NCBI RefSeq assembly: GCF_009870125.1
Contig: NC_046680.1
Coordinates: 11,222,001 to 11,286,000, forward strand
Source of the DNA: Drosophila pseudoobscura
Taxonomy: Eukaryota > Arthropoda > Insecta > Diptera > Drosophilidae
Length of the DNA: 64,000 nt
Direction of reading: 5' to 3'
In this document: positions 9,984 through 23,300 of the stretch, one piece after another
Position numbering within the stretch: position 1 is the stretch's first letter
How the letters are laid out: each line of letters starts with the position of its first letter
Position numbers and translations under genes: made by a program
Notes under the pieces: generated by a model
The model's input: only the letters and a program-made list of their open reading frames with translations
Database searches by the model: none
What the model was told of the DNA's origin: nothing

Positions 9984-12521
9984 ACACACTCAAACTTGTT
10001 CTGACATTGGATATGGATCGTAAATACTTGAATTCAGCGGAGATTAACATCCAACCGAGCCCATCCAAGCCGATCCAACCTGGTCGTGTGATGTGATAGT
10101 GACGCATCGTATCGAAGAAAGTGTGAGATTTGGACAGAATGTGATCCAAGGTCAATGCCAGTGCTGGCCATTAAAAATATTTCTCCATATAGATATAGTC
10201 TGTATGTGTGGATTTTTATAATAAAATAACACCAGCAGCACCCTGCGGTGTGAAGATCTGATCTGATATCTGATCGCAAATACTTGTAGCATGCAAATCA
10301 AGTGACAACCGCCCGGGCATCACAAATCGAACTTGTAATTGATTAAAAAGACATTTTATTTAAATATTTATTAAGTATTTGTGACTTTTATGAATGCCCC
10401 CCTATATAGTATGTAGAAATCGACAGAACCCAAAAACAAACGAAATGATTCAAAAAGTAACAATAACAGCACGCGCCGTGATTCACACAACAATCTGGCT
10501 CTGCTTTGGGTCGGGTCTGGTATGGCCTGGTCTCTGGTCTCTGGTCTGTGGTCTCGTTTCATTCCATCTCTGCTGGTCTGGCTCCCAGCCGTGGGTTCAG
10601 CGTACGACCTTTGGAGTGCACTGACTGTGACGCATCATCGATACTTGGTACTTGGTGATCGGTGCTCGGTACTCTTTACCCTCTGCCCGTGGCCAGGCCG
10701 GCACTCGGCTTCCCGTGTCCCAAACTGTTGCGTTTTAATCACAGTTTATGTTTATGGTCGTTATTAATTGGCTTAAGACCGACAATGTGCGCTGACAATC
10801 CTTCTCCGTTTCGGCTGCTTGCATCTGCATACAAATGGATGTACCTAGTAGTACATCGGTAATCTTGGATTCATCTCCAGACTCCGAAACCGTTAAGGAC
10901 AAATTCCAAGCCGATCCCCGAGCTGTCACTGCCGCAGCTGCTGGCGGTGTCAACGTTTGCTACAAACAATTAAAATCATTTTTGTCAACATTTTTCTTAT
11001 GCCGGTTCAATCCGAGTCTTATTACGATTCCGATTCCGGTTATACTTATGCATATGTCTGTACATATATATGTATGTATGCTGTGAGGGACCCAGCCCCA
11101 ATCGCAGCCCCATCCTCATCTCCACCTCAAAATCTCCATCTCCAGCGTCGACTTCTGCTTCAGCTTCAATATTAATGCATTTCGCGTTGTGGCAGGCGCG
11201 CGCATTGTCTGAATGGTTATTTATTTTTTTTTTATTTATATTTTTATGCGTTTTTTTGTTTGTGTTTTTTTTTTCTTGGCTGTATTTCCGCTGGTGCGTA
11301 ATTTATGATTTCATTACGGCACTTTTATGGCGCTTCCGAGTGCCTCCAGGTAGTTGGGACATGTATGTATCTCCGATGCCGACGATGTTGTCATCGGTTG
11401 CCAAAGCTAGTTAACGTTGGACCCCAGCTGAGAAATTAACGGGCGTCTGAGCATGGCTAAAGCGATCCAGGGAAGGAAGATCCAGCCCAAGACCCTAAAT
11501 AATGCCATCCTCCGCAGGATATTTATCTTTCCCGGAAACCATGCACATCGTCAATGTCAATGTATCTTCGAGCCTCTCTTCAAGAGGGGGATTTCGTATT
11601 TGTTTTAAATCATATTAAAAGAATTCAAGGTGTTCCCGGAACAAAGTTTTGAGTGTCACTTACATATCGAAATATGCTAGTTAGTTGTTGAGCTCCTTCC
11701 TAGTTAGTATATCTTTATCTGTTAGACTCTTCAGTATACAATTTTCATTGGCTCTGTTTTGCCGCATGTCCTTGACTTAAATAGGTATTTTCCCTTTATT
11801 GTGCGACTATGACCAATCAAAACAAATTAGTTTTTATTTTTCAAAAGTCGTTATCTGCGCTGACTTTATGACGTCTGGGGCCTGAACTTTACCTTCGATT
11901 ATCAGCAAATGAAGCGATTTCCAAAAAAATTGCTCGCTCTCATTGTTCGGCAGAATTTTGATGACAGTTTGCATCGAAATCACGGGAATTTCTTCATCAG
12001 AAGCGTAGTAAACAGCGCGTCATCCACTGCCATATATCCTGAGCTGCAGATCGCTATAGTTCAAGTTCAAAAGGTCGCTGAACCCGCGGAGACGACGTTT
12101 GCCAAATTATACAAATTTTTAATTGATTATATATGTATGTAATTACGATTATTGACGACATTGATAGCCTTATAAATGATTACCTCAGTTATTGAGCTAA
12201 TGAGAGCGTCTAAGCTGCATTCCATGCGAAAGCCAGTAGCGAGATGAAACGCGCACAAGACAAGAAGAGTGCGACTCGTCATTGTCGAAAACCCATAAGG
12301 GAGCAGCCGGAGAGAGAGAGAGAGGGTGCCAGAGCTGTTGTTCTTCTTTCTTATCGAATTAAACTGAGGTGAACCGGTACGTACACACACACACACACAC
12401 TCTCACACACGAAGCAGAAACAGAGCAGCCCACAGCAAACGAGCGCGCGGATGCTGCGCCGGCTGAGGCTGAGAATTTTAGGAGCGTCGTTGCGCCGAAA
12501 GCACAGCCACCGGCACATCTC
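9984..12521. other. gene-free stretch with GA and CA repeats near its right end
   Basis: No supported exon. Close to the Cpr49Ac promoter lie a (GA)n run at about 12310-12324 and a (CA)n run at 12383-12400. GA runs near fly promoters are known binding sites for GAGA factor, so a role in Cpr49Ac expression is possible but inferred. Confidence 0.5.
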
Positions 12522-12529
12522 TATATAAA
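12522..12529 (+). promoter_or_regulatory. TATA box of Cpr49Ac
   Basis: TATATAAA about 160 bases upstream of the ATG at 12683. Confidence 0.75.
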
Positions 12530-12682
12530 TGGGGCGTACTTGATCGAACTCCAAACATTCCTGTTGCAGTCTCCCTCAGAGAAGGATTACCAGCGAGAAC
12601 ACATCAGCCAGCAGCAAACAGCAGCAACAAGCCCGAGGATAATTACCCAAAGGATATCGACTATAATCTAAGAAAAGCAAAC

Positions 12683-15443
12683 ATGTTCACCCAATCCATG
12701 CTGAGATTCTCCGCTGTGGTGGTCGTGGTAAGTAATCCAGTGCCCAGACCCAGTGCCCAGATCCTGCCAAGTGACCAGAGTGACGCCCAGTGCTGGCGGT
12801 GAACGTGGTGAACAATACGTGTATTACGTCTCCGTCACGTTGCCAGCGCGAGTTCAATTAGCAACAAAAGAAATAAATACGCATTTATTTAATTACCTCG
12901 TGCCGACTCGATTCGGAGCAAGTTTTGGCACAGGCGCCGCTGATTCATTAGATCCGGAGTACATTCAACCCGTCCGCACTTTGGGGGCCACTTCCTGTCA
13001 CTGTTTTAATTGCATTATGCAAATCAGTTGGTAATCATCTAACCCCTCGCCTACAGGCTCTCATTGCTGTCTGCCACACCAGTCCCGTCCCAGACGAGGA
13101 CCTCAATGGCAAGTACACGGTTTCAGGGCAAAATTCTAACGCCGGCAAATACAGATCAGTGGATGACGGACGCTACCATCCCAGCTCGCAGAATGAAGGT
13201 ATTTCGTGATCCAACTCTATTAACGCGCCTACCCACGCCCACTGACTGCATGCGGTTGCTGTTGCCGCCCACTAACCCCCAGCCAAGAGCGAATTGGCTG
13301 CCACCAGAGCAAGCCCGATCTTGCCCAGCTACCAGTACTAACACACATGTACAGACGTGCCCGAGAGCATGCGAATATGCGTTGATTCCTATAACACACT
13401 TATTTATACTCGTACCAATAATCTGTTGACTCTCTAACCAAGTTCAAGCTCAAGGTTGGCCCGGCCTTTGAAATGTTTTAAAATTGCAAATCCAATTCCG
13501 AATCGGAATATCGCGATCTTGAGCTGAGCTTCTTCACTAACCAGAGTACACTCCTCCCCCCTATCCCTAGCACTTAAACATGATATTAAACATTCGATTT
13601 CTTATAGGCCGGAGTGGTACACAGGATAGTTTAGGTAAATCATTGAAGTACAAATGAAGGAAAGAAGCCATTCCATTCTTTCAGTTCTTTGTAGAGAACA
13701 ACATCCACACTATCACAAAATCGATACTCATCTGCAGATTAGGGATGAAAGCTGACCTTTTGCCGTTCTGGCCTCACTGTAGTTGTTTGACTGTAGTTTA
13801 ACCCAAAACCGAATCACTTTCAGACTTAACTGCAAATCCATTTGTACATTTGTACATAAAGGAAACGAGAAACTAACGAAAGTTGTAAATATCTAATGGC
13901 AGATATGCTCGTAACTAAAGGGTCCGAAGTTACCCGCACATCACCCATACTCACACTCACACAGACCAGCGCTTTTCCTATAGACAGCCCCACTAACCAT
14001 TGACTTCTGTTGCACCCCAAAGGTCGCTACAATCACATGCCTCAGCCCTACACTCATGTAACGGATCACCGCGAGCTTGGAGCCTACCATCACGTTCCCT
14101 ACCCCTACGACGGTGGCTATGGGCCATATGCCGGACTCAATCTGCCCTACGTCCACGATGCCAAGCCCTACAAGTGAGTGTAACTGAAAATAATAGTCTG
14201 TAATGATATTAACGGAATGAAATCGTTTCATTTGCAGCCACGATCTGTACACAGTAAGTAATGCCGAGTTTAAAGTACCAGAAATCCGCTTGGAGTACGG
14301 CTTTCCCCAACATGAACCGCAAATCGCAACACAAACCCATCTACAACCGAGCATCCAGCACTAAAGCGCCAAAAACCCCAGCCCAGCCCCCAGAAACCCC
14401 CCGCAATCCGGCAATTCCCCTTCTGTTCCACCTCCTGCTTTCATAACCAACCAAAATGATTATTTACGAACGTTTTCGGCTCTGCAACTAAACCAACCAT
14501 AACGCGCTACATGAACACCTCATAAGGTATCCTGCATGATCCAATCCGAACACGAACCCGAGCCCAAAAACCCTTGAACCCTACTCCTAAATCCATGCCC
14601 ACGTACACGCATGCAACCCACAAGCACACACACACACCCACACAAAAATGAGCAAAATGATAACAAAAAAAAAACACCAACTACAACCACACAACACCGC
14701 ACCACCACTCACAGTCCACGACGACGACAACGACGAAGAAGCCGACTACAACGACAAAGCGGACCACCACCACCACCACCACGACCACGACCACGCCCAG
14801 GAACATCCTCTACAACTACGATGATGAGGGACGCCACAAGATTCTGCACCAGGAAGAGATCCGCAAGAAGGACAAATACGATCATGCGTAAGTTTTCCAT
14901 CAACGAAATTCCCTTCCGTCCAAGCTAATGTCCCGAACATGTCCTATCCGAAACAGTTTCCTGACCGAGAACGGCATCTACGGCGAGGAGGAGGCCAAGA
15001 TCCATCACACCGGCGGCACACACGCCAAGGGATACTACGAGTATACCGGCGATGATGGCATGCTGTATCGCGTCAACTACGCCTCGAACGATGGAGGCTT
15101 CATGCCCGAGGGCGATCATATTCCCACTCCTCCCCCCATTCCCGAGGCCATTGCGCGCGCCCTGAAGTACGTGGAGGAGCAGCACAAGGCCAATGGTGGA
15201 GCCCAGTTCGATCATCGTGGCTTCCGCATCAACCACATGACCAAGGACATCAAAGCCCAAATCAAGTCCATTCATCTGGAGCGCATGCCTAAGGAGTTGA
15301 GTGACCAGATCCGTATGCTCGAGCACGAGGTCGAGCTGGCCGAGGAGGAGGAGCGCGAGGAGGAACGTGCCGAGCAGGAGCGGCAGAAGCGTAAGCGCCT
15401 GTCCGACGTACATCCCACAGTGCAGCCAGTTGTGCCCCACTAG
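12683..15443 (+). CDS. Cpr49Ac: RR-type cuticular protein Cpr49Ac, six exons including a 16-base exon
   Basis: Exons 12683-12727, 13057-13198, 14023-14173, 14238-14253, 14715-14887 and 14957-15443 join in phase to 337 aa. A signal peptide (about residues 1-20) is followed by a Tyr/His/Asn-rich region with DDGRYH and VPYPYDGGYGPY. The 16-base exon 4 adds NHDLYT. Exon 5 gives a Thr-rich tract (about residues 119-145) and IRKKDKYDHA. The RR domain is split between exons 5 and 6: [42 protein letters not shown] long charged C-terminal tail (from about residue 250) has LEHEVELAEEEEREEE and probably forms a helix. Exons 2, 3 and 5 start or end in different phases, so skipping is limited. Isoforms remain likely because the gene is much longer than its neighbours. 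Confidence 0.85.
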
Positions 15444-17353
15444 GTTCGCTCTCAGACTTGCCTCATCAACAGCCATAAGGTCCCTCTACCTCTACCAACC
15501 ACCCTCCCGCCCACCCAAACAGTCCTAGTCCAACCACCCACACCCCACCATTCCCTTGCATTTGCCGAGTGATCATCGGGCAAACCCTATAACAAGCCAT
15601 CGAAAAAATCCAGGAAAAAATCCACAAAAAAAGGAAAAGGAAGGAGACAAATGGAGGAATCGAATTGTAGTCGTATATGTAGTACTCTCCTATGTTATTT
15701 CGTATTTATTTATCTATCTAACTCAATGTGACAACGTTGCTAAGCATAAGATAATTAATATTTGTTATTTTATATATCAAAATACACACCCAACTATGAT
15801 ATCTGTTACGAAGAATCAAGTGTTTTTTTCCAACGAGCGAACAACTTGAAGATCATCTTGAGCCCTTGAGTTGAACGAATGTTTTATTATTCTGAACCAA
15901 AGGCCACATCGCATCGCATTTGATAATGAAACTGTCTGACATTTTGCCAAATTATATTCCACATTTTGAATACCCAATATACGGGCTCCGTTTAAAATTA
16001 ATGGGTTTCTTGCTCTCCCAAAGTCGAGACAAAAACAAGTCTCCGTCTAAGTAGTCGCTGTATACTCATACACCGAGTACTCGTACACTCACTATTCACA
16101 TTTCCGATAAGCGAAAGTTGACCCATTTTTGTCGGCAGGCCCAGCTTGAGCTGGGGGTAACCCATAAGAGTGATTTGTTTAGTTTTAAAAAATAAATAGA
16201 ATAAAATAGAAAGAGACGACTTTTTCGAGAGTAAATGATTTTGTATTAAATATAATTTTAGGTTTACTAATTATTTCTCAATTGTTTTCAGAACAATGCT
16301 CTGCATATCCAGTATTCTCCAAGCTCACGCTGAGAAAAATGCTTCCAATATTAACCAGTTCTTCAAGATTAAGCTTAAGTGGGTATAAATAAGGTAAATT
16401 TTGTGAATTTGCTCAAGGATATCTACATATGTATATTATAATTTATGTTATCGAATTGTACTCGATTAAAATTAAGGAGTATATAATAGATATATATATG
16501 TATATATAATGTACTTAAACTTATTTCAAACAAAGCAATTGGAAAATAAATGATTCAATCAACTGCGGAGAAATTTTGTTTATATTGGCAAAGGAAGAAA
16601 GGATTATATAATGATATAGGTATATATTTATAATGTACTTAAGCCTTTTTCGAATAAAAAAATTGGAAAATAAGTGATTCAATCAACTGCAGAGAAATTT
16701 TTTTTATGTTGGCAAAATTCAAATGATTCATAAGAAAAGATAAAAAATCGATTGTCGGCATCCCCTTCATCCAAAAAAATAAAAAATTTTAATAATTAAA
16801 AATGAATTTAAAAGCACACTTTTGTGCTGAAGACTAAATTGAAAAAGCTTTCGTCGTAGTACTATTAAGAAGAGCTTATGTGGTATAAAAAAATCAATCG
16901 AAAGAAGCCAAAATGGCGTTCGTCAGTTAATGGCCATATGTGGTTATGGAGGGGGAGAAGACTATAAGCATTATGGTACAAACGCATGTCATTGTTCACG
17001 CTGCGCTCTATTAATTGTATGAATTACTTTATTCGCTCTAATTTAAGCCTGTTTTGCATCTATTGATAGGTAAATCTAAAGTTCGTCAAAGTATAATATC
17101 TCTGAGATATTTTTTATGGAAATGGTGGTTTCCAGATTGGTAATACTCTTATCAATAGTTAAGAGGATCAAATACAAATGTTCTGAATCAATGGACAAGC
17201 AAGCCATGGGCTAACTGCGGTGTACATTTTTAGAGTCATGATTCAGGGGCTTTCAAAGATCAAAAACGATTTGTGAAGATTATATTTTTATTAAGAAGAT
17301 GGCTGAACATACTTATTTCACTCAAGTAACAATGAATAGGAAGGAATCTTGCC
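15444..17353. other. AT-rich gene-free stretch with a tandem duplication
   Basis: No exon supported. It includes the tandem pair at about 16498-16714 (listed separately) and many TATATG runs. The 3' UTR of Cpr49Ac presumably occupies its first few hundred bases. Confidence 0.5.
16498..16714. repeat. two-copy tandem repeat, period about 124 bases
   Basis: Copy one (about 16498-16590) and copy two (about 16619-16714) share ataatgtacttaa, then aattggaaaataa and gattcaatcaactgc, then agaaattttttttat with TTGGCAAA. They differ by a few substitutions and small indels. It is AT-rich and has no coding content. Confidence 0.7.
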
Positions 17354-17977
17354 TCAATGCTTCGTGTAGACCACATTTGCCGGGGCAGGCTGGCTGGCAT
17401 AGAAGGCAGAGTTTACGCCATCATCTGGAAGAGAAATACATCACTGTAGTGTTTAGCTCTTGCACTATCACACTGGGCATACTAACAGGTGATCACTGGA
17501 CGGAAGCCGTTGGCATCGGCCACGTATTTGACGCCCACGCGCAGACCCTCCGGCGAGATGTAGGAGTAGGCACCCTCGACCTGTTCCTCCTGCTCCTGGT
17601 TGTCTATATTGACGGGCACACCGCGCTCCTCGCCGTGGATGCCGTTCTCCGTCTCATAGTTGTACACATAGGATCCCGTGCCGTAGTTGGCCTCGTTGGT
17701 CTGGGCCACAACGCGGGCCTGGGCGTTGGCAATGAAGGGGTTGTACTTTTTGTAGAAGCCGTCGTAGTAGCGGCGCAGATTGTACAGATCGCGGTTTTTG
17801 TAGTACAGGTCCCTGTAGTAGGGGTTCCTCAGATACGGATTGTATTGGGTCTGCCCCTCGCAGGCGATCGCGGCCAAAACCAGCACGAAAAGGCACGACA
17901 ACTGCAAACACATCAACTTTAGATTAGAACACATCACTTCCTGGAGGGCACACTATGATTACCAATTTTAGAGACAT
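17354..17977 (-). CDS. Cpr49Ad: RR-type cuticular protein Cpr49Ad
   Basis: Three minus-strand exons: 17977-17963 (ATG TCT CTA AAA TTG), 17901-17487 and 17424-17354, giving 166 aa. The tiny first exon is supported by the donor gtaatc, the acceptor tttgcag and a TATA box at 18046-18052. The longer reading from an ATG at 17934 would start inside intron 1 and is less likely. Signal peptide MSLKLLSCLFVLVLAAIACE is followed by a Tyr/Arg/Asn-rich region (NPYLRNPYYRDLYYKNRDLY). A short RR domain runs through GSYVYNYETENG, AYSYISPEG and VADANGFRP. The last exon adds a Tyr/Pro/Ala tail (VITYDGVNSAF ... VVYTKH). It is the only RR gene of the cluster on the minus strand, as expected for its place next to Or49a. 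Confidence 0.83.
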
Positions 17978-18045
17978 TTCTAATAACAACTTTCAACGCT
18001 GATCTACCCGACAGAACTGTAACAGTTTCGCAGACCGACGGATCG

Positions 18046-18052
18046 TTTTATA
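18046..18052 (-). promoter_or_regulatory. TATA box of Cpr49Ad
   Basis: TATAAAA on the minus strand, 69 bases upstream of the ATG in the small first exon. This spacing supports the first-exon choice. Confidence 0.7.
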
Positions 18053-18830
18053 ACCAACTTTGGAGACCAATTTAGCATAAGCATCAAATTTCAGAGTATA
18101 GTCCATAAAGTTCATTGTATTCGGTCAACGCTCATCTCTAACTTTTGCGAACGGAGAGTTTTGTCAATTTCCGTTTAGAATTTAGATTGCTTTTTATTAT
18201 AATTTGCTGACTGTATAAATAATTAAAATCAAGAGCAAAGAGTGGAGCTACTTTTGAACCAATCGCTGCCAAAATGCGGCAAAACGGTTGGCAAGGCAAT
18301 CGAATAAAATGGCTAAAACACAGTTGGGGGGCGTTAAGTGTTTGCCTAACCATATGAAGTTGTACATACATACATATATGCAAATGTCTGCTATATGAAT
18401 TTTATATATTCAGTAGTGAAATTCGAGAAGCCACTGAATAAATTATAAATAAATGTTTCCATTATTGTCCAGCTTCTCCCAGTGGCTTACATGAGCACTA
18501 TTGGAAATCACATAATAATTAACTTTCTTTATATAATTGCATGTTATATTAACCAAACAACTTTTAGTATCTTAAGGACCAGATTTAATCAATGATGAAA
18601 AGTTTTTTGATAACAGTATGTATGAAAAGTTATACCTAAACAACAATTGACTCGGATCTAACTCCAGTTAATTTCACTGCAATTATTTATTAATCAAGGT
18701 ACGTATACGTATAGTCATCGCACCAACAACTTTATAATTACCTCATATTTAACAAAACAATTAGAACATCAATTATTCAATAGACAATTGTGTATAGGAC
18801 AATCGATGGACGTTTTCCTCCCTTGGAGGG
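18053..18830. other. divergent intergenic region between Cpr49Ad and Or49a
   Basis: About 780 AT-rich bases holding the two head-to-head promoters; nothing else is identified. Confidence 0.45.
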
Positions 18831-18837
18831 TATAAAG
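18831..18837 (+). promoter_or_regulatory. possible TATA box of Or49a
   Basis: TATAAAG 63 bases upstream of the ATG at 18894. Many Or genes lack TATA boxes, so this is tentative. Confidence 0.5.
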
Positions 18838-18893
18838 CCAACGATTGTCGAAAAACACAAACCAGTTAAGAGCTGGAATACAAACCAATCAAA

Positions 18894-20281
18894 ATGTCAG
18901 AAGTCGAAAAGCAGCAAAAAAAAAAGATGCAGGAGAAGCAACGCGAATACCAGGACTTCACCTTTTTGGCGAACATAATGTTCAAGACATTGGGATACGA
19001 CTTTCTGGACTCGGCCAGGCCATCGTGGCAGAAGGGTCTCCTCCGCTGCTACTTTTTCGTATGCATTGCCAGCAGCTCTTATGAGGCTTTCTTCGTGGCC
19101 CTCGAGTGTCTTCAGGTGGAGTCTGTGGCCGGGAGTCCATCCAAAATCATGCGCCGGGCCCTCCACTTTTTCTACATGCTCAGTGCAGCAGTGAAGTTCG
19201 TCACCCTAATGATATACCGCAAACGACTGCGTACGCTTATCCTAAGTTTGAAGGAATTGTATCCTGCGGACGAGTCGCTGCGGAGGGAGTATGAGGTTAA
19301 CAAATACTATCTTCCCCGATCGACGAGATATGTGTTTTACTCTTACTACTGCTTCATGGCCGTGATGGCAATAGGGCCTCTTCCTCAGTCGTTTATGATG
19401 TATTTTCTAAAGGGACATTTTCCCTTTTTACGGACCTTTCCAACGCAGCTCTGCTTCCGCTCGGATACTCCCGTAGGCTATGCGGTAGCCTATTTCATGG
19501 ACTTAACCTACAGCCAATTCGTCGTCAATGTCAGTGTGGGCGCAGACCTTTGGATGATGTGTGTATCGAGCCAGATCTGCATGCACTTTGGATATCTGGC
19601 CAAGAAGCTGGCCGCCTACCTTCCGAGTCGAGAACGAGAAAGAGAGGATTGTGAGTTCTTGGCCAGCCTCGTGCAGAAACATCAGCTGATCCTCAGGTGG
19701 GAATTTTTCACATCACGGGTATTTAATAACTGCTGAGGCTTTGCACTTTCATAAAGGTTGCACAAGGAGGTGAATCTGATTTTTGGCATTCTCTTGGCCT
19801 CCAATCTTTTTACCACAGCCAGTCTGCTCTGCTGCATTGGCTTCTACACCGTTGTCGAAGGCCGAAGTGAGGAGGGAATGTCCTACATGATCATCTTCGT
19901 CGTCGTTTCTGCCCAGTTCTATATGGTCAGCTCCTTTGGGCAGCAGCTTATCGACTTGGTACGTAGTACATATATATAATCTCGGTAAAAACTAAACTTT
20001 TCCCCTTCAGAGTTCCAGCATTTCCATGGCTGCCTATTCGCAATATTGGTATGATGGATCCTTACGCTATAAGAAAGACCTCCTCCTTATTATGGCTCGC
20101 GCCCAGCGTCCAGCGGAGATATCCGCAAAGGGTATTATCATTATATCCCTTGACACCTTTAAGATCGTAGGTAAACCTTTCGTTTTTTGTTTTAATTTGA
20201 ATAATTTTCCAACTGGTTTGACAGTTGATGACCATCACCTATCGATTCTTTGCGGCTATTCGACAAACTGTGGGAAAGTGA
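18894..20281 (+). CDS. Or49a: odorant receptor Or49a
   Basis: Four exons: 18894-19696, 19757-19958, 20011-20166 and 20225-20281, giving 405 aa. The protein is a seven-transmembrane 7tm_6 insect odorant receptor (intracellular N-terminus, works with Orco as a ligand-gated ion channel in olfactory neurons). It carries MFKTLGYDF, LHFFYMLSAAVKF, DLWMMCVSSQI, LASNLFTTASLLCC, and the family C-terminal signature YKKDLLLIMARAQRP ... SLDTFKILMTITYRFF. The intron positions and the very short last exon are typical of the family. The N-terminus has an unusual Lys/Gln-rich extension (KQQKKKMQEKQ) encoded by an A-rich run. A second in-frame ATG at 18927 would remove most of it, but the first has the better leader context. 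It lies between Cpr49Ad and Cpr49Ae, as in D. melanogaster. Confidence 0.93.
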
Positions 20282-20388
20282 TCTATTCTTCAGTATATAG
20301 AATTTGATTAAACGACATTTACTATTTATTCTCTGTATGTATAGAAAAATTACCTAATTTTATTAACTTTTATTTTTATTTGATCGAT

Positions 20389-20394
20389 AATAAA
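20389..20394 (+). terminator. poly(A) signal of Or49a
   Basis: AATAAA 108 bases after the stop codon. Confidence 0.6.
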
Positions 20395-23300
20395 TTATGT
20401 TTATTGAAATATACTCGTATGTCAGAGTTCTCTAATCCATAACTGGATCTCTTTCAGCATTTTCTTTGTATATATTTTCCCATGTTTTCCCACTCTTCAC
20501 CTCAACTCGATTCAGTCAAATTTAATTTATTATTTCCATCAGAAATTGAGGTGAATAAAGCATGAATGGGGCGACTGAGACACGGCCCCATGAATGAATA
20601 TGAATGAAGTTGGTGTTGGAGTTGGAGTTGGCGTTGGAGATGATACATGGAGTGGAGAGTAGTGTAGGGGCATTCGGGCTGGGGAGGGGAGTCATCTCGA
20701 TTGCATAGCCGGCCTTCACATTTCGCGTGCGATTTGACAGCAGTCAACAAGTGCAACAATAGCGCTGTGATTGCAGCTACACTGTCCAGCCAGAGTCACG
20801 TGCCAGCCGGCCAAGAATAGTTAAAAATTCCACTTTTGTTTTATTAATTGGAACCTTTTATGCCTATCTTAAAACGAGAATATGGCTCATTTGATATAAT
20901 AAAATTTGCATACGAAGTATCGTAGAGTCTCGTAATAATTGAGATCAGTAAGCAATCAGAATTTGACACCCAAAGGTCCAAACAAACTCGGTTTCCATTC
21001 AAATCGAAACCACACTTTGCTCTCAACTGGACCCATAAATGTCCAAACGCTGCCCATTTATGGTCCCACTGCTGGAGTCTTGGGTCTTTTGGAAGAAGAT
21101 CTGCGGAATGCGTTAAACAGATTAGCTCAAAGCCCAAACAAAAGATCTTTATTGGCTGTTTTACATAAACGAGCCGTTGAATATTTGCCATCCAATTAAT
21201 TTGCTCGAATTTATTTAGCTTCAGTCTTTAAATATTCACTCCGGAATTATGTCAGCTCCTAATTCGCTTCATCTATCGGAAGATAGCAGCCAAACTCGTT
21301 ATCTGAGGGCTTGATCATGTAATCCAAACTAAATAATGGTTTCGTGTAGATCGGCTCGTGGCAAATGAATAACAAACTTTCAATTTAGATGTCCAATGGT
21401 CCTACTGTATTAGATCAGTAATTCTGTGCTGATTGCTAATACATAAAGAACTCAAATATTAATATACGTAAATCATACACCCATCAACGGCTTGGGGTAA
21501 TAAAACTAATTACCTCACACTTGAGTGCCAAGACAATTAGAACATCGTTTATTCAAGCGGCAATTATAGTACATATGCATGGAAGTATTGACAAATCGTG
21601 TAAGCCAATCGATTAACTTAATCTCCGAAGGCTTTTGAATTCCGTTTGTTCTTAATATTAGTTAAAAGAGCAAAACAAAAGTGTTTAGCTTCACTTGACA
21701 TATGACAATTGGGGAGTTGCTAGAAGACCCACTCCCGCATATCAAATGTCTTGGCCGCGATTTGCATTAATTAGCCATGATTCGTAATCGACGATGCCCA
21801 CGTGCTGCGGATCGATCCCTCTGCCATTTAAGACCGCTGTCAATTTGCATAAATCACATTAAGGCGAAGACTATGAACTGTGCCCAAAGATACCCCTACT
21901 CCGACGCGTACCCAGACGGATTAGCATCGATATCAGCATAAACTGCAACTGCATTTTAGTCGGCGTCATAGAACCCATTCCAATGCTGCTGGCTTCAAGG
22001 TCGGAAGATGATTCAGCCCCGACAGAGCTCCAGTTACCAGTTCAGCTTCCCTGACCACACCAGACAAAGGCGAACCAGTTTACGTTGGCAAAGCGGAGCA
22101 AAGTTACTCAAGTGCATCCTTGACCATGAAATGGGCAGCACCAACGTAACCCGCGCGGGGTAGCCATTGCCCATTCCAAAATCCCAGCCCCATGCTCCGC
22201 GTAATCTCCGCGTGATGCCCGCAGCGGTGCAGTAGCTGTTTTCTCGACATGACCAGAACCACTGACATTTAACCACCGCAACTGGTTCGACGTCTGCAGC
22301 AGTGCAGCGGTGCATCGGAGCAGTGGTGCAGCGATGCAGCGATGCAGCGTCTCCAGCTATTGAGTGCTACTGCTGCTTCAGCCCCAGCTATGCGCAATTA
22401 TTTATTTATGCCTTCATTGACATTAGCATTAGCCGTTTCAAAGTATGCCAGGCCAGACCGAAGACCATGCCAAAGGCGGCTCTAGCTTCTTACGCAACAG
22501 CTAAATCAACGCGGGCCTATTCAGGTGGAGAGTCGAGCTCTAAATACTCTGGTAAGGATCTGTTGCTGACATGAGACTTTTTTTTCCATACCCAGATTAG
22601 TCTTCTCAAATATTCCATCAATTGGTTGTTCTTGGTGAATTCAAGACTCATTTAAATTAAGTACTCTTCATTTTTTGACCATTCAAAATAGTTTAATATA
22701 ACGAGGTTCGTTGCGAACTTCATGTTTTGAGTGTACCGCTGGCGCATTATACCCTGCTCTGTGCTAGGTATCAAATTGCAGACGCTGCGCAAACATCTTT
22801 AAAACAAATTACATTACGTTGTGTGCCATAAAGAACCCGCCGCGACCTTCAGAGTGGACAGCGGGCGAGAACAGGTTGAAGAAAAGTACCAGAACCAGAC
22901 GGCAGACGGCAGACAGCGACTGACATTTTGTGGCATCTGTGTAGTTTGTGGCTCGTAATCAGAGAAGTCATGCGTAATACATATTTCAAGGTTCTTGCCC
23001 AACCAAATTTGCACACAAAAAGCCCTCATCTGGGAGCGGAAATTCAGTGAGCAGCGAGCGAGCGATCCTAAATTAAACATATTAAAAAGTAGAACAATAA
23101 ATATTATAATTATTGCAGCCGAATGTCTTCATAATTGCGGCCACCAGAAACGCCGAGGGAAACAATCATCAGGCAAACGGCACCCACTTCGAATCCAACT
23201 TTAGCCGAAAACAAGCTTGGATTTTCGGTTGCCAAAGACAATAGCAATACAATAGCAATAGTACGAGTATATGCTCACAATCTTTGGGACAATCTTGTCA

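Noticed and set aside
14925-15476. 183-residue minus-strand frame opposite Cpr49Ac exon 6
   Set aside because: Mirror of the GC-rich coding exon; hydrophobic only because it is antisense to charged codons.
17299-17922. 207-residue plus-strand frame over Cpr49Ad
   Set aside because: Antisense shadow of the Cpr49Ad exons, spanning its intron.
20844-21199. Paired open frames on both strands after Or49a
   Set aside because: Neither has a signal peptide, domain or promoter; typical chance frames.
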